Assembly: GCA_035772405.1 (NCBI GenBank)
Contig: JAYKKM010000222.1
Location: forward strand, 124,001-188,000
Direction: 5' to 3'
DNA length: 64,000 nucleotides
Origin: Chrysogorgia sp. JL179-B06
Lineage: Eukaryota > Cnidaria > Anthozoa > Scleralcyonacea > Chrysogorgiidae
Shown: piece after piece, positions 47,260 through 57,908 of the stretch
Layout of the letters: the number at the start of each line of letters is the position of its first letter
Numbering within the stretch: the stretch's first letter is position 1
Made by a program: the position numbers and the translations under genes
Notes under the pieces: model-generated
The model's database searches: none
What the model saw: only the letters and a program-made list of their open reading frames with translations
What the model was told of the DNA's origin: nothing

Positions 47260-48190
47260 TTTAATAGAAGAGAGAGGAAAAAGGCAATTAATAGCCTGAA
47301 GTCATCTGTAGTTTATTTGAGATCTGAAAATGATAAGCTAAGGAAGAGGTCCAGAGAAAAAATGCAGTGCAGAACTACAATTCTTAAAATGTGAAAAGTT
47401 AAGAAATGTAAAAGCTATAAGAGGAGATCAGCTAAATTCAGTTTTGAATGATAAAGAAAAGGGAATCATTCTAGGAAAGGGTTGTTTTGGAGCTTGTAAG
47501 CTTACAAGGTTACCGGTGCCTGTGTGCAGACCCCACCTGATAATATTATTATTACCGGTCGGGGAAGGTGATATAGTGTAATTCATGTTGATGTCTATTT
47601 TGACTCAAGTTTCCAACAGATGTTCTCCCTTTGTGTTTGTGTTGGCCTTGATATTAATTCTCAAATTACTTATGGAATTTTGTGGTCTGACTGATTCAAA
47701 ATGCTGAACAGTATAATCATTGTTGAAAGGTATTGCTCCTATTTCTATTGTGCAAAATAATTGGTTGGGTAGCCTGGGCAAGTGTTGTGATGGATATTTT
47801 TATTTACACACAATGGGTATTGTCCATTGTGACATTAAGTCAGATAATATTATGGTTATCCACGGTTCTGCTATACAATTAGAACCTAAAATAGTATATT
47901 TAAATTTTAAATAAGGCTAATTGTATAAGAAATTGTGTAGTAAAGAAAATTCCAAGTAATAAAAGGAAACTTTACAAAGGTAACTATCAACACATTGTCA
48001 TTGACCCTGTGCATTATATGACGGGTTGGATCATCCATGTGCTGCAACAGATGTTTATAGCTTTGGTATACTGCTGAATTGGGTTTCAAAATTACCAGTA
48101 CTGGAACACCTCAAGAAAGCATCCTGTTTGTGTATTAATTCAGTGTTTGGATCAATGCCCATCTTTTAATGATCTAAAATTGCATCTTAA
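47260..48190 (+). pseudogene. Protein kinase pseudogene
   Basis: Fragments in several frames follow the kinase fold in order. There is a charged coiled-coil-like lead (about 47280-47420, SSVVYLRSENDKLRKRSREK) and a glycine loop IILGKGCFGACKLT (about 47463-47505). The hinge region is scrambled (LLMEFCGLTDSK, about 47665-47700). ISIVQNNWLGSLGKCCDGYF leads into the catalytic loop GIVHCDIKSDNIMV (about 47817-47858; Asp, Lys and Asn are kept). Late-lobe scraps are KIPSNKRKLYKGNYQHI and CPSFNDLKLHLNTYC (to about 48190). The VAIK lysine and DFG motifs are not found, and stops and frame changes break the reading. It resembles a divergent Ser/Thr kinase family expanded in marine invertebrates. Confidence 0.75.
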
Positions 48191-48490
48191 TACATACTGT
48201 AACATTGTAAGTTGAGTTATTTAGTGACATTAATGCTAGACAGTGACATTCATGTTGTATTTCCATTTCTAACTAAATCGCATGTAGTTTGGTGTAACTG
48301 TATTATTATATTTGTAATATTTGTAATTTGTCATATTAAACTCCCCAAAATAGGCCCTGGGTTTTTTCTTGAAAAGTCTTTAAATTGTTATGCTTATATT
48401 TGGGAGGGCATATAATTGGCTAAGTATTGTATCATAAACAATATGTGGATGCTTGGAAATATTGAATTTACTTTTCTTGTTGACAAATAT
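48191..48490. other. Spacer
   Basis: AT-rich, no feature seen. Confidence 0.5.
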
Positions 48491-48493
48491 AAC

Positions 48494-50310
48494 TCAAATG
48501 TTTGCTTCACTGATTAACAATTGTGCGATATCCTGAACTACACACAAAAGAAATTTTATATTTTCACACATCTCGTGCTCTTCCGTGTTAGAATCCGTAC
48601 GTGTGCCATCTAACTTCTCTAGAATAGCCATTAAGGCGCTCTTGCAGGAACAGTGAAGCATAGAGCCATCTGGGGCAAACATCGACTTTGGTACCACGTT
48701 AAACTCGAATTCACCAACAGCTTCCTTGATGTCGATTTCCGGGCGAGATTTTGCTACCAAGGACATACGCGCGAACAAGGAGCGATCTTCCTTTAGCTCG
48801 ATGACTTTATCGTTGGCTTTCACTCTGATTACCTTCGTAGCACTCTTCCACGTGTTGAGCTTTCGCTTCTTCATAGGATACCAGATGCTATATGTGCCTG
48901 TCGTAACCCTTTCTTTTACGAAGCGGCTCAGCAGCTGGGTCCCTACAGCACTTTGTTGACAGAGGTCTTCTTTCACCTTGTCGGGCATTACAACCTTTGT
49001 CGCGATGTTAAAGAGGTCACTGCTCTCATCAAGGAAAGGATTTGTGAAGTTCCTGAAGCTTGTAGCCAGCTGCTGGATGTTCTTCTCTTGACGCGCCGTA
49101 CAGCAGTGCTTAGGCTATGGTGGTGCTTCTCCGTCTTACAAGTTGACATACCAGACATCTCTTTTGCCTTCTCTGCCAGTCGTGCCCGCTCTGGTGCGAT
49201 CAGGAAGTACTTCGAGCGAGCGTTTGGGTTTAGCGTAATGCCGATCAGCCCTCCTGAGACCTTCATCGAGCGATTTACATGCTCAAGTGCATGATCTGCG
49301 CCAAGTGAACAGAATGATACACATGGGTTTTTATTAACAACCCAGTTTCCTTGCTTAAATTCCTCATAGATCTCTGGATCGGACTCTTCCAGCATATGCA
49401 TCTCAGCCAAATAGACAGGGGTCATCCGAGCATAGTTCAGCATGTCATGTGCGAAGAAGTACTTGGTAAATACCTCGAGAGCTTCTAGGTGAAGTGCCCA
49501 GTCGCCAGTTCGAACTGCTCGAATGAATGTCATCATTTCCATTACCATTCTCATGTACTGTCGCACAACTTTAAACAACGGACTCTTCTCCTTCTCTTTA
49601 TCAAACACATCCATCTTCTCTATAATCTTCTGTGACTCTATAGTAGAAACCAGCCTGTCATGCGCCTCTTTCACTGCCTCATTGGAGCCATTAACACAGG
49701 CATCGCTCAACTGTGTAACGGACTCTTCAAGGCTTCGGTGCGAATTTGGGTCTTCTTCCATAACGACCTCATGGTACATCAGGAACAGCGCTTGTAGAGT
49801 GATCATGTGAGCTGTCTGCGCTCTCTTCACATGCTTGCCGCCGAGGATCTGTTTGACAGTCGAAGGGCCATACAGCTTGTATCGATTCCGCTGTTGTCGA
49901 TGTAGGCGCCTATTGCACGTAGTGCAGCCATCACAATGTGGAGCTCTCCAGGTCTAAGAATGAGGTGCTTCAGATCACGACGTGTCATTTGGAGTTTCTT
50001 TGCAGGTTGGTATAGCCCTAAATCCAGCGAGATCACTGTCTTCCTTGTTGGGCCGACCACTTATATCTTGTGCTTGCATGAGCACAGTCAAAAGTGTGGA
50101 CCACTCGTGGGCTGGCGCAGCAACTAAAGGAGGTGTTCCTACTCGTGCGGTGGGTATCGGGTCAGTGACCAGCGAGTTATAGGCAGACCAGACTGGGATG
50201 CTGGTGATCTTCTTCGGTTGAGTATGTAGCTGCTCAGTTGCCTCGATAGCTTGGGAGTTGTCTGCTTGGATTCTTGTCACATTTCTCCCAAGAAGCCACG
50301 CAGCATCTTA
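48494..50310 (-). pseudogene. Frameshifted copy of an uncharacterised multicopy invertebrate protein
   Basis: Read along the minus strand, one protein-like sequence crosses three frames. It starts AAWLLGRNVTRIQADNSQAI (from about 50306), continues VGTPPLVAAPAHEWSTLLTV, shifts near 50050 to TRKTVISLDLGLYQPAKKLQ and PGELHIVMAALRAIGAYIDN, shifts near 49885 to YGPSTVKQILGGKHVKRAQT and a long helical part with MLNYARMTPVYLAEMHML, and shifts again near 49100 to NPFLDESSDLFNIATKVVMP, ending at the stop at 48494. The upstream side opens directly with a stop in frame, so the 5' part is missing. I have seen this type of sequence as a repeated, possibly transposon-linked family, but I know no function. 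The three lesions make it a pseudogene unless they are sequencing errors. Confidence 0.7.
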
Positions 50311-50750
50311 TTATAGCAGAATTCAAAGCAGGTGTCAAAGCAGGTATAATTGGGAAACAGTGACAGTAATTTGTGAAAGAATGTACATATTATTATGCCG
50401 GATATAAACATGTATGTTCGAGCCTCGCTTCCATGTCAAAAAGGTCACGTGACTATATGTATTACTTTAATGTTTATTAACATGTCAGATACCATCCCAT
50501 AATAAATCTGATAAAGTTTTGTGAAATTTGGTTGCAATTAGCGATAGTTATGAGCAATTTAAATCTCAGCCTCGTTTCCATGCTGAGCCATACAGGGGCT
50601 ATTTTAAAACCACCGTAGCAGCTGCCGGTGCAAGTCGCAAAATTGCCGACAACATTTTCTGTGTTCCTAAGGGTCCCATTGACACTTTTAGATAGGTGGA
50701 TTGTTATCTTCAAGAAAATCCCACGGGATTACAGATGCTCCCTGACTACA
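50311..50750. other. Spacer before the Polinton remnant
   Basis: No gene. It may contain the broken edge of the mobile element to the right. Confidence 0.4.
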
Positions 50751-50757
50751 GTACATG

Positions 50758-50985
50758 ACTGTCCAAAAGTTTTACAAAGACGGTTTCGCTTTGGTTGTTG
50801 ACCTTAGATCTATCGAAGATAACGCGAAAGTCGCCACTGGAAAAAAGATCGTAAATACTCAGTCAGGAATACTGATGGAAATCATTAAAAAAGTCACAAC
50901 AGCGAACGTCATGTGTAGAATATTCGTACTCTCTGACGGACTCGTAAACCTTATCAACAACGATCTACAATCAATCCAATACTAA
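50758..50985 (+). CDS. Small conserved Polinton protein upstream of the packaging ATPase
   Basis: ATG at 50755 gives 76 residues: MTVQKFYKDGFALVVDLRSI, then NTQSGILMEI, FVLSDGLVNL and a terminal LQSIQY. The pattern FYKD-FAL--D-RS, a central NT--GI, and a final SIQY is shared by small proteins found next to the ATPase in Polintons and adintoviruses; I recall it as conserved but without an assigned role. It is complete and lies 17 bp before the ATPase on the same strand. Confidence 0.6.
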   Translation, partial: TVQKFYKDGFALVVDLRSIEDNAKVATGKKIVNTQSGILMEIIKKVTTANVMCRIFVLSDGLVNLINNDLQSIQY

Positions 50986-51002
50986 AACATATAGTATTCT
51001 AT

Positions 51003-51566
51003 ATGAAAACACCTTTTAACATGCTAATTGTTGGTATGACAGCTTGTGGTAAAACACACTACCTATTGGATATGATAGAGAAAGAATACATGAATCACTT
51101 CAAGTATATCATTCTTATATGTCCAATATTTGAATGGAACAAAACGTACACAGAGTGGAAATACTTGAGAGACCCAAACTTTATCGCTATTCAGTGTGAG
51201 CAAGATAAGGTCGACGTAATTCTTAAATATGTGACTGATATTTATAAAGGCACCAATTCATTAATAATATTAGACGATTGTGCTAGTGGGCAGGACGTTA
51301 AAAACAGAACAAGCGAACTAGTTAAACTAGCCTTTAGCGCTAGACACTACAACCTATCCACAATAGTCATAACACAACAACTAACCTCAATTAGTAAACC
51401 ATATCGTGAAAACATCTCAAAGTTAGTAACATTCTACAACCCTAACAGAAACGATATGAAAATTATCGTAGACGATTATCTCAACGGAGTCGATAAAGTG
51501 GAAATTCAGAAAATAATAAAACAGTTGAAAGACAACGAGTATACGCAAGATTGGAGATACTTCTAA
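51003..51566 (+). CDS. Polinton-type DNA packaging ATPase (FtsK/HerA, A32-like)
   Basis: 187 residues from MKTPFNMLIVGMTACGKTHY, which contains the Walker A loop GMTACGKT. Walker B is SLIILDDCAS (residues ~95-105). A later VITQQLTS supplies the sensor-like Gln segment of this family. The length fits the short packaging ATPases of Polintons and adintoviruses, which pump DNA into capsids. The frame is complete and uninterrupted. Its last ~45 bp are repeated downstream in a tandem duplication. Neighbours are the small protein before it and an unknown ORF after it, as in a Polinton late block; the major and minor capsid genes and integrase are not in the window. Confidence 0.85.
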   Translation: MKTPFNMLIVGMTACGKTHYLLDMIEKEYMNHFKYIILICPIFEWNKTYTEWKYLRDPNFIAIQCEQDKVDVILKYVTDIYKGTNSLIILDDCASGQDVKNRTSELVKLAFSARHYNLSTIVITQQLTSISKPYRENISKLVTFYNPNRNDMKIIVDDYLNGVDKVEIQKIIKQLKDNEYTQDWRYF

Positions 51567-51780
51567 GGCATCCATACTCATACGAAATAGTCGTTCCGCG
51601 AAAACAAAACAGTTGAGAGACAACGAATACGTAAGACTGGAGATACTTATAAGGCATCCATACTCATACGAAATAGTTATTCCACAAAAACAAAACAGTC
51701 GAGAGACAACGAACACGTAAGATTGGAGATACTTATAAGGCATCCATACTCATACGAAACAGTTATTCCGCAAAAACAAA
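51517..51780. repeat. Threefold tandem duplication (~86 bp) of the ATPase 3' end and intergenic spacer
   Basis: AAAACAGTTGA-AGACAACGA...GGAGATACTT-TAAGGCATCCATACTCATACGAAATAG recurs starting near 51517, 51605 and 51692. The first copy includes the final codons and stop of the ATPase; later copies carry small changes. Minus-strand frames across it are artefacts. Confidence 0.9.
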
Positions 51781-51801
51781 ACATATCGTATAATATAGGA
51801 C

Positions 51802-52341
51802 ATGCCAAAACGCAAGACAAAAAATCTCGAGACAATTGACGAACTCATTGAAGACATACAAGAAGCAGAACAGGAAGTGATCGATGAACCACAAATCGAC
51901 ACACCACAAGTTGACGACACTCCGCAAACTGACGTAGACAAGAAACGAAACGAACTAAGAAGACTCTCAGAGGACGGTGAGATAGATCAATCCGTCGCTT
52001 ATCTTAAAAAGGCCTCAGCTAAAGTTATCAATAAGATCTACGAAGAATGGGAGGTAAAAAGAATGGAGAAAGCGAACGTGTTCCTCTGTGATCTTTTAAT
52101 AAGCAAGTTCGCCCACGCGTTAGGAGGGTTCAACGCTATTGAGTCACCTGAAAAGCTCGAAAACGAGTTGATTACTGACCAGTTACTAAAAAGAGATGTA
52201 GAGAAGTTTATATCGTACATATCCCCCCACCTCCCTTGTTTAGGGTTGTTATCAGGTGGACTGACAACTAGTAAACACGTATTTAGCCACATGGCTAGAG
52301 GGGACATCCCTGAGGGGGAACCCCAAAACGAAGAAAACTAA
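51802..52341 (+). CDS. Unknown Polinton-associated protein, 179 aa
   Basis: ATG at 51802: MPKRKTKNLETIDELIEDIQ, a basic start followed by an acidic, Asp/Glu/Gln-rich coiled region to residue ~50. A helical domain follows (SVAYLKKASAKVINKIYEEW), then CLGLLSGGLTTSKHVFSHMA near the C terminus. No enzymatic motif is visible. Its place after the packaging ATPase suggests a structural or DNA-associated role in the element, but this is inference. The frame is complete. Confidence 0.55.
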   Translation: MPKRKTKNLETIDELIEDIQEAEQEVIDEPQIDTPQVDDTPQTDVDKKRNELRRLSEDGEIDQSVAYLKKASAKVINKIYEEWEVKRMEKANVFLCDLLISKFAHALGGFNAIESPEKLENELITDQLLKRDVEKFISYISPHLPCLGLLSGGLTTSKHVFSHMARGDIPEGEPQNEEN

Positions 52342-54040
52342 TTACAACATAAACGGAAGCACCACGTCTAGCTATATATCCTACCTGACAAGGTGAACAC
52401 TTTGGCGATCGGACACTACCTCATCGTGGAATAGGGGATACGAACCACCACCTGACCCACCAAGTCTTACTGTATGTCGTTACTACAGAATGTAAAACAC
52501 GTCGCGCAATAATATTTGGAAACCACAATTTTTGGAGTCTAACTCGACCACGCCCCTTTTTTAAGGCATTTCGACCATGCCCTTTTTAAGGCATCTCGAC
52601 CATGCCCTTTTTAAGGCATCTCGACCATGCCCTTTTAAGGAATATTTGGAATTATCTCAAAAATAATTCCAAGAACTTGACCTTGAAACTTGACCTTGAA
52701 ACTTGACCTTGAAACTTGACCTTGAAACTTGACCTGTCCTGGTACCGCCATGTCCTATACTGATTCCTAGAAAATCATATAGATTCCTAAAAATGGATCT
52801 GATTCCTGGAAAATCATATAGATTCCTAAAAATAGATCTGACTTTTGAAAAACTGTCCTGGTACCGCCATGTTCTATACTACTAATTAATAAAATTATTT
52901 TCCCCTCGTCCGTCGCCAAAGGCGAGGGTGATAATACGAAACCGGCAGAAAATCAATTAGTATTCTTTTAAAACAACCTATTTTGGTAGTTTGAAAGCCC
53001 CAGACACCTTCGAGCCATAGGAAGAGAAAAAGCTTTTAAATACTTTCACCATGCATACACTTTATATATATATATATATATATTAGATGATTAACGTTGC
53101 TACTCGGAGTCTCACGCGTTTAAGCGATCATCAGCCAAATGAGGAAGTCTCGCTTCCGTTTCTGTTGATGTTACACGTGAGATCACTGTTCGAGGGGGTG
53201 TTCCAGGAGGTGTCACTTTATTCTTAGTGCAGCGAACAAACCTCAAACCTCCTCATTGCCAGAAAGCAAAGTTTGAGCCTGTTTAGTCTAAACAGTCTGA
53301 AGATATACCTGATTATCAATTGTGTTGTCATGCTGTGTAACACTTGTGAAGTCATAGTAATTATATAAAGCGTTATAACTCAAGAATGGGATAAGCGTTC
53401 TTTCAAATAATACAATTTTAATTTTCGATTCATTGGCACTTTAAGAAGTAGATGTAAGGAATATAAACAATACTTAACACCGCAGAATTTTTCTCGCAGG
53501 CTGTTGTTAATAAATAATTTCACAAGGACCTAAGGAAAACATTAAGAAATTCTATCCGTTTTTAGTATAATTTTTGAGCTGAAACGAGTTCTGATTGGCT
53601 GACTGGACAGTAACTGAGACGACACGTAGCGTAGGTGATATCACATCACTAGAAATCATACTTGAAAAAGTGTTTTTGTGTGACCAGACAAGTTTATTCG
53701 TTCCAGACCCCTCTCGGAATCATCATTTTGATATAAAGGGCTCAAAAACTTAGCATAAAGACACTGTATACATCAGATTTCTCTCAAGATAGAACTGTCT
53801 AAGGTTAGGAAATTGTTTATGTCACCTCGATGTCAGTGACTAATTGTTAAGTAGTAAACTTTAACCCTAGGGCTCGCGTCCAGTTATTTCTATAATATTA
53901 AAAAGCATTCCAATTTACTTTGTTCTTCTTCAGTGTTGCAGAAAATACTCCCAGATAAGTCTATAACACCAGCTTTTAGAAGAACTAAGAATCTTCTTTT
54001 GCACGGCCACCCAACGTGGGGTCTTGGTACGAGAATGACA
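52342..54040. other. Spacer with several small tandem repeats, no gene
   Basis: TCGACCATGCCCTTTTTAAGGCA repeats three to four times (52545-52640). CTTGAAACTTGAC repeats about four times (52678-52730). TGTCCTGGTACCGCCATG and GATTCCTAGAAAATCATATA each occur twice (52735-52870). A (TA)n run lies at 53063-53083. No coding evidence. Confidence 0.6.
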
Positions 54041-54049
54041 AAATGGCGG

Positions 54050-54225
54050 ATATGCTAGAGCTAGTCGACGAAAAACGTTTATTAAAATATTACTAGTCTA
54101 CAAAGGTTTCGAGTATAACAACATCATAGGATTTCTTAACATGCACCTATCATAAAATAGATATCAGCAACATAACTCTAGAAAGAAAATTGGAAGAACA
54201 CGGACTACGACGACTGAATTCAGAT
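54050..54225 (+). pseudogene. Integrase-like N-terminal fragment, plus-strand copy
   Basis: Frames recover YYKSTKVS..., KIDISNITLERKLEEHGLRR and LNSDYDIELVIEDVRGNKDG (to about 54273) with frame changes. The Y-KG-EY--I--FL--YH-I-IS--TL-R-L--GLRR pattern is like the helix-turn-helix lead of eukaryotic proteins with an integrase core. Only the lead is left. Confidence 0.45.
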
Positions 54226-54342
54226 TATGATATTGAGTTAGTGATCGAAGATGTACGGGGGAATAAAGACGGGCTAGGCTGTGTTCATTTCCAGGTTACA
54301 TACATGTACGGCATACTCTGAGGCTAAAAGACTATCAAGTAC

Positions 54343-54534
54343 TTAGAATAGTCGTAAATTATTACTTCGAGAGCTGGAGTTAGCTAGAGTTCTCTTGCTG
54401 ATATCTATGTTATGATAGGTGTTAATAAATCCTACGATATTATTATACTCCAAACCTTTGTAGAAATAACTTTTTTCGTCAACTTCCTCGTCAGACTCTA
54501 GCATAACTGCCAGCAGAAAATTTTTTGGGATCAC
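54343..54534 (-). pseudogene. Integrase-like N-terminal fragment, inverted copy
   Basis: The minus strand encodes SYFYKGLEYNNIVGFINTYH followed by NIDISKRTLA, clearly the same segment as the plus-strand copy 120-300 bp away but in the opposite direction. Homology ends abruptly at ISKRTLA. Confidence 0.45.
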
Positions 54535-54544
54535 TTTCCATGGG

Positions 54545-55400
54545 AAGCCATCTGATTGGCTAACTCGAAATAACTTTTATCCTAACCCCAACCCAAAACA
54601 ACCCGAATCTTAACCCTAACCACCGCCTAGCAATTAAGGGGTTTTCATGTACACCCAGTTTATAGACAACGTGAGAGAGAATGCTTGTGACTTCGTAATT
54701 AGAAAATATTGTGTGGCGTATAACTGTATTCACCCCTAATTAGTCACAAAATTATGAAAATAAGCTAGTTCTGAGTCATTTGAATGTTTTGTAAAGGACT
54801 AATATTTTGTTGAGAATTATAGGATGACTATATGTAAGGACTTCCGCCATGACGTTGGCCACAAAATTCGAAGAAACTGAATAACAACATTCAATTCTTA
54901 GCGTCACCAAAAACAAAACGGAAAATCTGACCTTAATACTAACCTCACTCACAAACAGGTCTTCCTAATACTGTTCTTGTATTTCTTTGACAATAAACTT
55001 ACAATATTGTTTACTTCCTTGTTTCTGTAACCAGGGCGGCGCCTGCGATATTACAGCGGTGTAACATAATTTAATAGCAAACAGGAAGATCATGCTTCTT
55101 CACTCCAACATCGAAATTTAATTTTATTGTATCCATTAGATATAAAAACTACAAACAGCACATTAGCCCTGGTTTACGTAAATGTTAGGGTTAAACGTAA
55201 ATCTTTACTGTCACCATAAGAAATATTTCATTGTTTTGTCAACTAAAACATATGCCAATAAAATTAGACATTCTTCAGAAAAATCAACATAATATTTATA
55301 TTTTCGTAAGGTGCTAAAACAAATGGGCACAAAGTCCCTCCCTTAATGAAAGTAAAAAATCTTGGAAATGTCTAGCTGAAACTAGGATTAATATCACTAA

Positions 55401-55432
<32 letters not shown>

Positions 55433-56585
55433 AACCAATTTATAGATAAAACAAGTTCATTTGATTGTTTGCATATAATAGTACCAACCAAGAGTACCAA
55501 GAATTGTAATAACTCATTTATAATATTCTGAAGCATCAGTAATCTTATCTTGTAGTTAATATGAACAGTACAGTACATTCAAGACATACAGACTAATCAA
55601 AACACAAGGCTAAAGCTACATTATATCGATTGTGTTGTAGACGTAGTATAATAAGCAGAGATTATTATATTTTTATATTATATTATAATTATAATTATTT
55701 TAATTTATAGCGTCACCATAAACAGGGTTTGTATGATAGCGCAGAAATGGGCTTCAGTCAAAAAAGAACTTGAATAATAAATAAACACATAAATACAGTA
55801 GGGGAAACGGTGAATAAATTAGCTGTTAAAATTTGGCGCAGAACATTCAGAAAATGCATAATTATAAGCTAATGATTGTGTAACTAGATTAGTGTTACGT
55901 AAAGAAAAGCAATCGTACATGACAGCAATGTATTGCTTGTTCTTGTCGTTCTTTTATTATTTCCTGAAACCCACGTTATTTCCAAAGGATTTGTTTTAAG
56001 GCGTGGCATATCGATAATGCTGATGACTCATTAAACACAGTTGATGGAAATTTATTTCCAGAAGCTTACAAATACACCTAATCAATAAACATAAAAATGA
56101 CAACACCTGTACCATAAATACAAGTCCTCTTGTCCACCACTCTCACCCTCTTAAAACCTTGTGTCGAAACGTTAGGTCTTTCTTTTTTACTAGTTCCCTT
56201 GTCAAAAACATTTTCCGGTCAAGAAATCTATTTTACCTTTTGAGAGTATCTACCTTGGATTAATCCATCTCAAACTCATTAATAATTCATGAGCCGAAAA
56301 CAAAGAAAATCAGTAGCGAGACGGACAACTGGATACCTGGTCTTAATTAGCATAGGATTTTGACAATTTCCACCTCAAATTTCTCTTAAAATACTGATTC
56401 GTTCGAGATGTAATATCAAACACTCGAAAGAGTGTTCCATCATCTATCTATAATCACCTCGAATTCGGTTAAAAACTCGCCTATCACCTCGTTTTTCAAC
56501 CTACTTCTCGGGGACTGGATATCAGATGAAACACTCTTTCTCGTATTTGATCTATTACATATTATATAACTATGTATACTGTTAG
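54545..56585. other. Spacer, no gene; (TA)n at 55404-55431
   Basis: AT-rich. ATCTACCTTGGATTAATCCATCTC near 56250 recurs near 56646 as part of the repeat to the right. Confidence 0.5.
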
Positions 56586-56915
56586 TCTCTGGGAGAAATA
56601 TCCACATTGCGTTCGTGACCTCACATACCCACTTTCTCTGTGAGCATCTACCTTGGATTAATCACTATTATTTAACAGTGTTTGTCTCTGAGAGATATCC
56701 ACATGGCGTTGGTGACCTCGCATAATCTTTGCTTACTATTTATTATCGGGGAGATAACCACTTTATGTGGTGACCCTATATAAATTTCTACTGCTTATCT
56801 TTGGGGAGATTTCCTTATTGATTGGTGACCCCAAATAATTTATATATGTGGTGAACTGCTTATTTCGTTTTACTTTTCTGGGAGATATGCACAATCATTG
56901 TTATTGACGCTATTT
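56585..56915. repeat. Degenerate repeat, ~70 bp spacing, four to five copies
   Basis: A motif of the form TCT-GGGAGATATCCAC-TTG-GTTGGTGACC recurs at about 56588, 56690, 56750, 56803 and 56877. No coding. It may be part of an old retroelement untranslated region. Confidence 0.6.
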
Positions 56916-57895
56916 GAAATACTATAGGTAATTTGATTTGAATTTAACCTCTAAGAAGAGCAGTGCTACACCATGTTCTAGGCTTAACCCCGTAACCCCC
57001 ATTATATATACTCAAATGATCTCATGTGAAATAGAATAATCTGAAACTGTCCTTTAATCCACATAATCCACGATCGTTTGGTGTTCTCGACGGAGGAGTC
57101 ACGTGACCGGCAAAGGCGTTGGTTTTTAGTCGAGAGAGTAATCTTATGCATCTTTATTTAAATACGGAATCAAACTCACAATGTTGTGCTCTTTATTGGA
57201 GCCGTATATACTACATATATTTGCATTTTAGCCCTATTCCAAGCATAATTTTCCATGAGCCTCACAAACAAACAAACGCCGCACATGCGCAGTGCGAACT
57301 GCTATTCATCTTTAAGGCAAACTTTCAACAATTTATAAATGAAAATGATATCACCATTGACTCGGTTGTGTTTGTTCTCTACAGGTCTTTATTTCTGATA
57401 ACACGCATGAGAATCCAACTGTCCTAAAGTTGGGGGCGGTTTTGAATATTTCTAGGGAGTGCGGGGCTGATCAATCCATTGAATTGAAATGATTCATGAG
57501 GACCTATAAATCCAACAGATTATTCAGCCGGGTACTTCCCTAAAAATATTCAGATCCGCTCTGGCTAACAAAAAATACAAAATTATTTTCAGAATATACC
57601 TCACCAATGGTGATATAAGGCAGTTATATGTATCTTAGACCTCGGTGTTTATGTGATAAATCAACCCTCGCCCTCGGGCTTCGCCATCCGGTTGATATTT
57701 CGCTTAAACACCTCGGTCACTTAATAAATCAGACATACAGTATATATGATCTACATGATCTACATCTATGATCTACAGTATATGATATATGATCTACATA
57801 CAGTAGTTTATATGAACATAGTATATATGAACATTTGCAAGTAATAGTAATTATTACATCGATTTATACTGCAAACGCAATATCACAGTTCACTG
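56916..57895. other. Spacer, no gene
   Basis: Short repeats of ATGATCTACAT/ACAGTATAT at 57735-57830. Frames such as 57119-57427 show no domain. Confidence 0.5.
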
Positions 57896-57908
57896 TCTTT
57901 TATTTCTA

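Noticed and set aside
48726..49810. Plus-strand frames opposite the frameshifted multicopy gene
   Set aside because: Antisense shadows; the minus strand carries recognisable family sequence.
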